Shown piece by piece: positions 15,709 to 22,625 of a stretch of DNA of 25,199 nt (the stretch's first letter is position 1; every line of letters starts with the position of its first letter). The stretch lies in the NCBI GenBank assembly GCA_964473285.1, contig CAYYOI010000022.1:1-25199 (forward strand), read 5' to 3'. A program made the translations under genes and the position numbers. Origin of the DNA: JBNJGT01 sp964473285 (lineage in GTDB: Archaea; Nanobdellota; Nanobdellia; Woesearchaeales; JACJVW01). Below the pieces are notes generated by a model. It searched no databases, was not told the DNA's origin, and worked only from the letters and a program-made list of their open reading frames with translations.

Positions 15709-16712
15709 CTATCTACAACATGTTGGTATAGTTGTTTTTGTTTTTCTAGCATCTGGTCAAGACTGAAATTTTCGATCACGTTCTGACGTGCTTTCTTACC
15801 CATGAAGGCGCGTTTGTCTGGATCTTTATATAGTTCCATGGTCTTTTCAAAAAGGCCGTATATGTCCTGAGTACTAACACAAAAACCAGTCTCTCCTTCG
15901 ATGATTGTCTCTTTTATACCTCCAGCATCGTAAGCTATGACTGGAAGTTCGCATGCCTGGGCTTCGAGAGATATCAGTCCCAAACCTTCCAGGCGCCCGG
16001 GAAAGATAAGCAGGTCATGATTAGTGTATGTCTTATTCATATCGTCGATTGGTACTGGTGGAAGAATATTGATATATTTGCTTAACCCTTTCTTGTTAAT
16101 CTCTTCCTGAAGTTCTGAGGCATACTGGTTATCAGCTACTTTTCCGATAAGATCCATCCTGAAATCTGCCTGTTCTTCTCTTAGATACTGGGCTAGCTTG
16201 ATGAAGTCCTTTTGGCCTTTCATCATGCATATCTTTGCAGGATATATGATGCTGAACTGCTCGTTCTCTTTTTTTGCGGGTATGAATTGTTCAGGATCAA
16301 TGCCATTGTATATGACTGTTGAATTATTGTAGGGCAGGCTTTTTTTTCCTGCTTCGCTTACGCAGATGATATGGTCAACACATGCGAGTGTATCTTTGGC
16401 CAGCGCTTCATTATCTGCATATTCAGGCCAGTTTGTGAATCCTCCATAATGGAATGTTGCAATGGAAGGGATGTTTGCTTCTCTTGCTTCATTTGCAAGT
16501 ACATAGCCTGCGAATGTATTTGGAGAATGTATGTGCAGGAGGTCTGCAGGAAGCGATTGCCAGAACTGATTATACATATCTTCTGCGCCTTCATCTGTAT
16601 CATGGGGGTCATTACTTGAGATTTCGTGAAAATCAAGGCCTCTCTGGCTTTTTAGGAGTGATTCGATCCCTCCGCTTCCCTGCTTGTACCCATACATTGA
16701 GATTATTCTCAT
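15681..16712 (-). CDS. GT4 family glycosyltransferase
   Basis: A 343-residue GT-B enzyme transferring a sugar from a nucleotide-sugar donor, at the cytosolic face. The N-terminal acceptor half has the GSGGIESLL loop (12-20), DLLHIHSPNTFAGY (57-70) and IICVSEAGKKSL. The hinge VIYNGIDPEQF (133-143) is followed by the donor half with the retaining GT4 signature EX7E, Glu242 to Glu250, in RLEGLGLISLEAQACELPVIAY. The neighbouring YDAGGIKETI (261-270) and ENFS motifs also fit. Length is normal. Start ATG 16712 overlaps the stop of the nucleotidyltransferase-like gene (ATGA), so they form one operon. The exact sugar cannot be read from sequence. Confidence 0.9.
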   Translation of the reverse strand: MRIISMYGYKQGSGGIESLLKSQRGLDFHEISSNDPHDTDEGAEDMYNQFWQSLPADLLHIHSPNTFAGYVLANEAREANIPSIATFHYGGFTNWPEYADNEALAKDTLACVDHIICVSEAGKKSLPYNNSTVIYNGIDPEQFIPAKKENEQFSIIYPAKICMMKGQKDFIKLAQYLREEQADFRMDLIGKVADNQYASELQEEINKKGLSKYINILPPVPIDDMNKTYTNHDLLIFPGRLEGLGLISLEAQACELPVIAYDAGGIKETIIEGETGFCVSTQDIYGLFEKTMELYKDPDKRAFMGKKARQNVIENFSLDQMLEKQKQLYQHVVDSYCKSLGSV

Positions 16713-17470
16713 TCCAGCAACTCCTCTATTCTTGGATCGTATATAAACTTTCCATCATATTCTTTGAAGTGATCCATGAGATTGAATTTATGATGAACTG
16801 GAGGCAATTGTTCTAAATGCGTGGTTGCGATGCTGTATTCCAGCGGTGTATCTCTTAGCTGCTGTTGCTTTATCTGTGGGATTGGTTCACCAGGTTCTGT
16901 GTCTCTTCCTGCGATGAATATTTTTGCTGGAAGCAGTTTGTTGTTTTCTGCGAGATAGTTTGATTCAAAGAAAAGACGTGCTGGTTCATTTATGGTGGGC
17001 AGACGGTACAGGTCGAGCATCAAGGGATATAAAAGCAGGTTTTCTGCAGTATATTCTGCTTGGTTTTCTCCGATGCATGCGGTCTTGAATCTATTGAAAT
17101 CATCGATTATTGCCTGGTTCATGTCGCGTTCGATTGATGATATGTCTCCTTGCCATACAAGGTATGACATGTCCATCATTGAGACCCTTTCTATTGAGTC
17201 TAAATGAATGTCTGTAACTCTCTTGTGTAATTCTTCGGGTGAGATTAGTGTGATATCAATGTCATAGCCTGCCACTTCAAAGAACTTATCCTGTTTTGTG
17301 AAGCCGTCTGCAACAACCATTGCATCAAGATCTGTTTCTTGTTCAGGGGTACATGTACGTGAACCGCGATAGATAATTGCGTGTGGATTTGGTTCAATCT
17401 CTTTCTTGATCCAGTCAGCAATCCTTGTGAATAGATATTCCTGTCTTGGAGGGTAGATTGTGAAACGCAT
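16709..17470 (-). CDS. Nucleotidyltransferase-fold protein
   Basis: A 253-residue protein. IIYRGSRTC (32-40) and DLDAMVVADG (47-56) form the GS...DxD centre of the pol-beta nucleotidyltransferase fold. The third acidic residue is given by YDIDITLIS (69-77, Asp70 or Asp72). The C-terminal helical part (90-250) is unlike MNT/HEPN pairs or CCA enzymes and carries no second known domain. Members move NMP groups onto proteins, small molecules or RNA; the target here is not visible. It is first in an operon with a GT4 glycosyltransferase, so it might act on a sugar precursor or on the enzyme itself. The TATA box fits a leaderless start. Confidence 0.75.
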   Translation of the reverse strand: MRFTIYPPRQEYLFTRIADWIKKEIEPNPHAIIYRGSRTCTPEQETDLDAMVVADGFTKQDKFFEVAGYDIDITLISPEELHKRVTDIHLDSIERVSMMDMSYLVWQGDISSIERDMNQAIIDDFNRFKTACIGENQAEYTAENLLLYPLMLDLYRLPTINEPARLFFESNYLAENNKLLPAKIFIAGRDTEPGEPIPQIKQQQLRDTPLEYSIATTHLEQLPPVHHKFNLMDHFKEYDGKFIYDPRIEELLE

Positions 17471-17490
17471 GCTTTGGTAGAATGCAGTTT

Positions 17491-17502
17491 TATTTTTATA
17501 TG
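17491..17502 (-). promoter_or_regulatory. TATA box of the nucleotidyltransferase-GT4 operon
   Basis: CATATAAAAATA on the minus strand, about 26 nt before ATG 17470. Confidence 0.55.
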
Positions 17503-17524
17503 TTTCTACTTATTAGTAATGTCT

Positions 17525-17560
17525 TCTTAAGATATCTCTTAAGATCTCTCTTGATTCTTC
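17525..17560. repeat. Three 12-nt tandem units
   Basis: TCTTAAGATATC, TCTTAAGATCTC and a diverged TCTTGATTCTTC follow one another between two divergent promoters. They may be binding sites for a regulator; the third copy is weak. Confidence 0.5.
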
Positions 17561-17623
17561 TTTAATTCATCTATGGCTGCTTGTAATATCTAAGGTTTTG
17601 TTGATATGATTTGGGTGCAACAC

Positions 17624-17632
17624 TTTTTATAC
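17624..17632 (+). promoter_or_regulatory. TATA box of the acetyltransferase gene
   Basis: TTTTTATAC predicts a start site near 17653, about 20 nt before the TTG codon. Confidence 0.45.
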
Positions 17633-17672
17633 CTATATGTCTTGTAACCACTCATAATAAAATTCAGAAAGC

Positions 17673-18209
17673 TTGATAGGGAAAAGGCTGATTATGAAAA
17701 GAACAAAGCCAACATTGAAGATGGCCAGAGCTATGTTTGAAGTTATTGATGCAAACCGGGAGCATCTGGATCCTTGGTTTGCATGGGCAAAGTTGACACA
17801 AAATGTGGAAGATAGTATGAAATATCTATTCGATAAGGAAGAAGAAACAAAGAAAGGGAAAAAGATAGAATATGGCTTATATATAGATAAGGAATACATG
17901 GGAAATATCTCTCTTTTTGATATAGATGAAAAGAATAAGTCCGCAGAAATAGGGTATTGGATCTCTTCTTTTTATACCAGATATGGATATGTGACAGAAG
18001 CAGTAAGGGTACTTGAAAAAGAAGCTTTTGGAAAGGGCTTAAATAGATTACAGATAAGATGTGATGAAAGGAATAAAGCTTCTTTTGGTGTTGGCAAGAA
18101 ATGTGGTTATACATATGAAGGAAAGATCAGGGAAGATGCCTTTAATGAATATTTCAATGATATACGAAATACATTGGTCTTCTCAAAGTTGAGATCAGAA
18201 TACAAATAA
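17673..18209 (+). CDS. GNAT family N-acetyltransferase, RimJ/RimL type
   Basis: A 178-residue acetyl-CoA-dependent acetyltransferase. KRLIMKRTKPTLKMARAMFEVI (4-25) matches the family first strand and helix. AEIGYWISSFYTRYGYVTEAV (90-110) is motif A, with the acetyl-CoA loop less glycine-rich than usual. NRLQIRCDERNKASFGVGKKCGYTYEGKIRED is motif B with the typical N-x-S helix and final strand. Related enzymes acetylate ribosomal protein N-termini or small amines. A TTG start at 17673 keeps the first strand; the first ATG, at 17694, would cut it. Codon use is more AT-rich than in neighbours. It stands alone, ended by a hairpin terminator. Confidence 0.85.
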   Translation: MIGKRLIMKRTKPTLKMARAMFEVIDANREHLDPWFAWAKLTQNVEDSMKYLFDKEEETKKGKKIEYGLYIDKEYMGNISLFDIDEKNKSAEIGYWISSFYTRYGYVTEAVRVLEKEAFGKGLNRLQIRCDERNKASFGVGKKCGYTYEGKIREDAFNEYFNDIRNTLVFSKLRSEYK

Positions 18210-18232
18210 CAAATGCACCATTTGGTTTTTTT
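18210..18232 (+). terminator. Hairpin plus T-tract terminator
   Basis: CAAATG and CATTTG pair across a 3-nt loop directly after the TAA, followed by GG and a run of seven T (18226-18232). Confidence 0.65.
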
Positions 18233-18298
18233 ATCTTGTTGTAGGTGAAAATGCAGATCTTAATTTTTTTAACTATGGAGGGGTAACTTATACAAAGG

Positions 18299-18308
18299 TT
18301 TATATATG
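18299..18308 (+). promoter_or_regulatory. TATA box of the kinase-radical SAM operon
   Basis: TTTATATATG, centred about 26 nt before ATG 18329. It favours that ATG over the in-frame TTG at 18314. Confidence 0.6.
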
Positions 18309-18328
18309 TTTTTTTGTTCTCGGGATTT

Positions 18329-19012
18329 ATGGAATTTATCATTTCAGAGGATTTACATGAATATATGCCTGGGGTTGAGATTGATACCTTTCATCAGCAA
18401 TCTCATGTGTCTTTGTTGAAGAATAACCTTGTCATGAAATGGGGTGACCTCTTAGGAAATCAACCTCTTCTGGAAGATCTATGCTTTGGATTGTATACTT
18501 CATGCCAGAATGCTTGTGATCGCCATGATTTTGAGCAGTCCAAGCTGATCGGCTTGTATGCTGAGGGTCTTGATGTGGTGGAGCCTGTAATCACAGATTA
18601 TGCAGGGATAGTCCTGACAAGATTATTTGAAGGTTTTCCTGCAGAAACAGAGGATGAGTTGGGACTTGGCCTTGAGTCATTGAATCGGTTGCACCTTAAA
18701 GGGCATTATCATGGGGATGCACATCCTGATAATCTTTTATTTGGAGATGGATTACGGTGGATCGATTTTGGAACGAGAGTGCGGGATGATGTATCTTTTA
18801 TCCAGGCAGCTGCCAGGGATCTTAGGGATTACTTGTTGGCTTGTACTGAATATGCCAGTCCTTCTTTTGTAAGAGATTGCTTTGAGCAGTATAAGGGTGG
18901 TGAAGTCAAGGATGATCTTCGTAAACAGCTTGATACTTTTAGGGAGGATTTCATTGATAACTGGATTGAAAGGGGATATGGGAATCCCTATATATTGCGT
19001 GAGATAATATGA
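18329..19012 (+). CDS. Small protein-kinase-fold phosphotransferase
   Basis: A 227-residue kinase-like protein of the aminoglycoside/LPS kinase or Rio/Bud32-like kind. The catalytic loop is YHGDAHPDNLLFGDGLRW (127-144), with Asp130 as base and Asn135 for metal. Asp146 of WIDFG (144-148) is the second metal ligand. Lys37 in LVMKWGD may be the ATP lysine. The N-lobe is small and lacks a clear glycine-rich loop, which suggests phosphorylation of a small molecule or lipid, or a diverged enzyme. The start is ATG 18329, set by the TATA box. It overlaps the radical SAM gene by ATGA, so the two probably act on one substrate or pathway. Confidence 0.8.
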   Translation: MEFIISEDLHEYMPGVEIDTFHQQSHVSLLKNNLVMKWGDLLGNQPLLEDLCFGLYTSCQNACDRHDFEQSKLIGLYAEGLDVVEPVITDYAGIVLTRLFEGFPAETEDELGLGLESLNRLHLKGHYHGDAHPDNLLFGDGLRWIDFGTRVRDDVSFIQAAARDLRDYLLACTEYASPSFVRDCFEQYKGGEVKDDLRKQLDTFREDFIDNWIERGYGNPYILREII

Positions 19013-20586
19013 GCAGGATAGCATTATTCCAGGGAATAGATAAGGAGGGTGATCGATATGGGGCACCTCTTGGTATCCATAGCATCGCTTCCTGGGTGAG
19101 AGCAAGAGGGCATGAGGCTGATGTGATTGACCCGAATATAGAATCATACCTTGGCAATGCAGAACCGGAAAGGATAATTCTTGATACCTTGGAAGCAAAA
19201 AAGTATGATTTGGTAGGAATATCTTCTATGTATTTTACTGCACCGCATGATTTTTTTGCAAGTCATCTTATCAAGCGGCAGTTTCCTGATATGCCCATAA
19301 TTTTCGGGGGAATAGAACCTACTTTTAACAGGGAAGATGTGTCACGAGGTTCACTTGCAGACCTTATTGTTATGGGAGAAGGTGAAAAACCTACAAATGA
19401 TATCATGGATATTGCTGATAATCTGAAACAAAGATATGGAAGGGTTGATTCAGCCCAGCTTCGAAAGGAACTCAATGGTATCAAGGGATTGTATCTTATA
19501 GATGAAGAAAGGAAAGGTTTCTTTACAGGTGCGCGTGATTCTCTTGATGCGGATGAATTCAGGGAAGCCCGTATGAATATTGATTATTCCAGGATACCAT
19601 TTGATTCTTACAAGCAGGCTGTGGGAAAACTGATTGTTGCTGTGACTGGCTCAAATCATTGTCCTGCCAAATGCGCTTTTTGTGCTTCAACAAATTTTCA
19701 TGAGGAGTCAAGTGGAAAGAGACCTAAACTTCATAATCTTAGTGCGGATGATCTTTTTTCTGTTGTTAAGGATCTAGTGGAGTTGCGGCCAGATATTTCA
19801 ACCCTCTATTTTAATGATGATAACTTCTTATATGGAAAAAGGCTTCAAGAGAGAGCCAAGGGATATTTCTCCAAGATCATTGATTCGGGGATGAAGATTC
19901 CACAGCTTCTGCAGAGCCGTGTTGATACAATCAGTTATTCATTGCTAGAGACCGCGTTTGAGGCAGGTGTTGAGATGATAGGTTATGGTGTGGAGAATTT
20001 TTCTGAGTCAGGTCTTTTAAGCCTGAACAAGCGAATAGCTGTGGATACCATTGTGGATACACTTGATGCAACACTTGAGGCAGGTATTGCTCCATGGTCT
20101 AATGTCATACTTGGCACACCTCATGTGGATGTAGGTGGTATTCGTGATAATCTCCAGGCATTCATGATATACTGGGAGACTGGCTCACCTATCGCTGCTT
20201 ATCCTTTTGTGGTACCTTTTGAGGGTAGCTGGTATTCCAGGAACGAGCCTTATCACAGCGATATGATAAGAGAGAGATATACTGTTGGTGATACAGGGAT
20301 ATCAATTGAGAGAGGAAGCAGATTGAAGGTATATGATTCTGCTGCAGAGGAATTGCTGCTTGCAGCTGTTGAGAAATATAAGCCAAGGCGGGATAATTGG
20401 GTGAAGGAAGTTACAGGCATGAGTAATCTGCCCAGTTATCTTGAGAGCGGGAGTCTTGCCATGTCAATTCTTGATTCCGCACATCACCTTGGTATTGATA
20501 TCTGGGGGGATACTGATGAGATTGACCGTTTCGATCAGGCAGATATTGCTAATGCATTCATTTCTGATGATTTGAAATACGATTAA
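19009..20586 (+). CDS. B12-binding-domain radical SAM enzyme
   Basis: A 525-residue enzyme. The N-terminal Rossmann domain (1-130) is of the cobalamin-binding type: PLGIHSIASWVRARGHEADV, DLVGISSMYFTAP, IIFGGIEPTF and DLIVMGEGE. It lacks the DxHxxG histidine that ligates cobalt from below, as do many class B members. The radical SAM core follows with HCPAKCAFCAS; Cys218, Cys222 and Cys225 bind the 4Fe-4S cluster that cleaves S-adenosylmethionine. The remaining core motifs are LYFNDDNFLYG, then EMIGYGVENFSESGL and NVILGTPHVD. Substrates of the class range from lipids and tetrapyrroles to peptides. The C-terminal ~110 residues match nothing known to me. It overlaps the kinase-like gene and probably shares its substrate. 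Confidence 0.9.
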   Translation: MSRIALFQGIDKEGDRYGAPLGIHSIASWVRARGHEADVIDPNIESYLGNAEPERIILDTLEAKKYDLVGISSMYFTAPHDFFASHLIKRQFPDMPIIFGGIEPTFNREDVSRGSLADLIVMGEGEKPTNDIMDIADNLKQRYGRVDSAQLRKELNGIKGLYLIDEERKGFFTGARDSLDADEFREARMNIDYSRIPFDSYKQAVGKLIVAVTGSNHCPAKCAFCASTNFHEESSGKRPKLHNLSADDLFSVVKDLVELRPDISTLYFNDDNFLYGKRLQERAKGYFSKIIDSGMKIPQLLQSRVDTISYSLLETAFEAGVEMIGYGVENFSESGLLSLNKRIAVDTIVDTLDATLEAGIAPWSNVILGTPHVDVGGIRDNLQAFMIYWETGSPIAAYPFVVPFEGSWYSRNEPYHSDMIRERYTVGDTGISIERGSRLKVYDSAAEELLLAAVEKYKPRRDNWVKEVTGMSNLPSYLESGSLAMSILDSAHHLGIDIWGDTDEIDRFDQADIANAFISDDLKYD

Positions 20587-20629
20587 CCTGAGTTAAACTT
20601 AATTAAAATTATAAAAGAAAATTCTTGAT

Positions 20630-20636
20630 AAAAAAA
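20630..20636 (-). terminator. T-tract after the 238-residue exported protein gene
   Basis: Seven T follow the TAA stop directly on the minus strand, as in archaeal oligo-T terminators. No hairpin is seen. Confidence 0.45.
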
Positions 20637-21353
20637 TTATTGGTATGGGTTGTTGACCTCGAGATCAAATTTGTTCTCGCCAGTACATATCTCTACAGAT
20701 TCAGGACTTACAATTGCTTGCAGATCTCCTGAGTACATATCCTTGAAATTATCCATTCCGTGAAGACCTACATGTCCTGGAAGCATTTGTGCCATGTCTT
20801 CTGATACAGATACTATATACAATTCATTGCAATGGCCTGGTACATTTGTAGTCTTTGAAGCTCCAGGTCCTGCTCGGAGTTTCATTCCATCAGAATCAAG
20901 AGTTGTCTGATACCATACTTTGCCATCATCTGGATTTAGCCTTCCTGTGACCATCTTTCCAGTGTTCGGGATAAAATAATGGGCATCTTCGCTGTGGGTG
21001 TAGGTTATGAATCTTTCTTGTCCTGGTTCTTCAAGATCTTTTGGGATTTTGATTGTTACAGGTATCCTTTGAGCATTCTTTTCATAACCATTTCGCTTTT
21101 CAATCTCTATTTTTCCTACATGGACTTCTATTTCCTGATCAGAGATTGTTCCTGTATATTTTTCTGGGTCAATGAAACCTTTTTCTGCCTGTTCTTTTGT
21201 TTTATCTTCTGATTCTTTTACAATCTGTTCTAGCTGTTGAACTTTTTGAGTTTCTATCGTGGGTTCTTTGACCATTTTTGGTAGGTAAGTTGCGCCTGCT
21301 GCTCCTATTGCAATTGCGCCAGCTGTAAATAATACCTTATACATGTTTTTCAT
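20637..21353 (-). CDS. Exported or membrane-anchored protein of unknown function
   Basis: A 238-residue protein of no recognised family. A hydrophobic N-terminal segment (6-24, KVLFTAGAIAIGAAGATYL) is either a signal peptide or an anchor. A charged coiled-coil-like stretch (30-60) follows, then a beta-rich body with VPVTIKIP-like strands (see RIPVTIKIP, 96-104) and two cysteines (175 and 223) that might pair outside the cell. LRAGPGASKT resembles a loop but is not a P-loop, since GxxxxGK[ST] is lacking. The GGAAGGTGAA ribosome site overlaps the stop of the Tat-exported gene, so both are one operon and may act together at the surface. Confidence 0.75.
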   Translation of the reverse strand: MKNMYKVLFTAGAIAIGAAGATYLPKMVKEPTIETQKVQQLEQIVKESEDKTKEQAEKGFIDPEKYTGTISDQEIEVHVGKIEIEKRNGYEKNAQRIPVTIKIPKDLEEPGQERFITYTHSEDAHYFIPNTGKMVTGRLNPDDGKVWYQTTLDSDGMKLRAGPGASKTTNVPGHCNELYIVSVSEDMAQMLPGHVGLHGMDNFKDMYSGDLQAIVSPESVEICTGENKFDLEVNNPYQ

Positions 21354-21357
21354 TTTT

Positions 21358-22587
21358 TCACCTTCCTTTCATTGGTAGATCTTTATTCATCAAAGATAGA
21401 TTGCAGAATATTTGGTAACCTCTGCAATTGGGATTCTTTGCTTGGATACGTTTAACTTGTCTAGGCATGTCTTTGTGTTCATCAGCTTTCTTGAAGTAGG
21501 GATCCCATACATTGGGAAAATTCGAGCTTGCAAGAGTAAATGGTGTATTAATCTCTTCGACATTGAGATTGATACACATGTCATAAAACTTTTCGGCTGA
21601 GTCTGAATAACTCATGAGGATAAGCTCATGACAGGGAATGGCGTCAACACCGGAATAACCCTCTTCTTTGAGGATCTCGTGGTAGTCCATGCTTACATCG
21701 TGTGGTGGGCCGATGAATGGCACGGCAGGGATGAATCGTACTTCATGATTAATTCCCTGTTCTTTGAACTGTTCGTTAAATTCTTCTGCAGTATGATACA
21801 TGGTGTCGCAGAGTTTCATGTATTGATGGATGAGTTGCTTGCGGCTTTCTTTGTTATTCCTGAAGTAATTGCCTTTGAGATCCATTGCATGGGGTTCTAC
21901 ATCTATTTGGTAATTCCGTGCGAAATGGCATGTATTCTGGATAAGATGTCTGAAATGCTTTTGAAGCTTTTTTTGATCCCATTCAAGAAAAACAGTATCT
22001 TCATATCCAAGGATTGATATCTCTTTTGGCTTTAATCCTTTATCCTTTAGTTCAGGATCGTTTGCTGCAAGACCAAAAGTTTCTATGAGGTGGTTAAAGG
22101 TCTTATAGTCTGCCCAATGCCTGCGCCTGTCATTTTTGGAAGCATAAAAATCAAGGGCGTTGAAGTGATTGAGTGCTGAGACGTATACTGTGTTGACATT
22201 GAATTCGTCAAGCAGTTTCAGGCTCTTGTAATTTGCGGCGTATATCTTATCAGTCACTCTTCTTGCAAGAACATCAGGATTCTTCTCAAAGCCTATCTTG
22301 GTCTCAAAGCCTGGGTAAAACCAGATACCTTGCACCATCTCGTCTTTTGGGACAAAATGGAATTTTTCCTTATCCTGGACTACTTTATCAAGAGATTGAT
22401 TCTTCCTTAACTGGGATGGGACATACCAGAGGTTTCCTTTGTTTATGAGAAATTTCTCTTTTTGTTCTGAGATGTGTCCTTTTTTGGCTAATCTATTGAG
22501 AAGATCATCATATGACCATGATACTTCTGGTAAGAATGCAGTTGCTGCACCTGCCAGCATGCCTTTCAGGAAGGTCCTTCTGTCCAT
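21358..22587 (-). CDS. Tat-exported TIM-barrel-like protein, possibly a glycosidase
   Basis: A 409-residue protein starting MDRRTFLKGMLAGAATAFLP, a twin-arginine signal (DRRTFLKG), so it is exported folded. The mature part has TIM-barrel-like strands: VQGIWFYPGFE (85-95), VNTVYVSALNHFNALDF (131-147), YQIDVEPHAMD (226-236), VRFIPAVPFIG (283-293), ELILMSYSD (320-328) and EINTPFTLASSNF. DVE (229-231) and the MSYSD strand recall GH18-like or related barrels, but no full signature is present. It loosely resembles the anchored barrel protein at 10872-12038 (an xxx-E strand followed by a K/E/N-rich helix). ATG 22587 is chosen: a TATA box 27 nt earlier gives a leaderless message, and the TTG at 22596 adds only three residues. 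Confidence 0.7.
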   Translation of the reverse strand: MDRRTFLKGMLAGAATAFLPEVSWSYDDLLNRLAKKGHISEQKEKFLINKGNLWYVPSQLRKNQSLDKVVQDKEKFHFVPKDEMVQGIWFYPGFETKIGFEKNPDVLARRVTDKIYAANYKSLKLLDEFNVNTVYVSALNHFNALDFYASKNDRRRHWADYKTFNHLIETFGLAANDPELKDKGLKPKEISILGYEDTVFLEWDQKKLQKHFRHLIQNTCHFARNYQIDVEPHAMDLKGNYFRNNKESRKQLIHQYMKLCDTMYHTAEEFNEQFKEQGINHEVRFIPAVPFIGPPHDVSMDYHEILKEEGYSGVDAIPCHELILMSYSDSAEKFYDMCINLNVEEINTPFTLASSNFPNVWDPYFKKADEHKDMPRQVKRIQAKNPNCRGYQIFCNLSLMNKDLPMKGR

Positions 22588-22609
22588 ACCCTTCAAGAAT
22601 CAAAAAGAG

Positions 22610-22619
22610 TATTTAAATT
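22610..22619 (-). promoter_or_regulatory. TATA box of the Tat-exported gene operon
   Basis: AAATTTAAAT on the minus strand, about 27 nt before ATG 22587, squeezed between the operon and the end of the permease fusion gene. Confidence 0.5.
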
Positions 22620-22625
22620 TAATCA

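Noticed and set aside
17471..17672. A small gene in the 202-nt intergenic region, including the frame FRKLDRE...
   Set aside because: There is no start codon in that frame before the stop, so it is best seen as promoter sequence and repeats.
19009..19400. A normal base-off cobalamin motif in the radical SAM protein
   Set aside because: The DxHxxG histidine is absent. The domain is called B12-binding by overall pattern only, so cobalamin use is not certain.
20845..20880. A nucleotide-binding P-loop in the 238-residue protein (AGPGASKT)
   Set aside because: The GxxxxGK[ST] spacing is not met, and the protein is exported, where ATP is not expected.
20979..21212. Plus-strand Phe-rich frame opposite the 238-residue exported protein
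   Set aside because: It is a shadow of a Glu/Lys-rich segment with no start signals.
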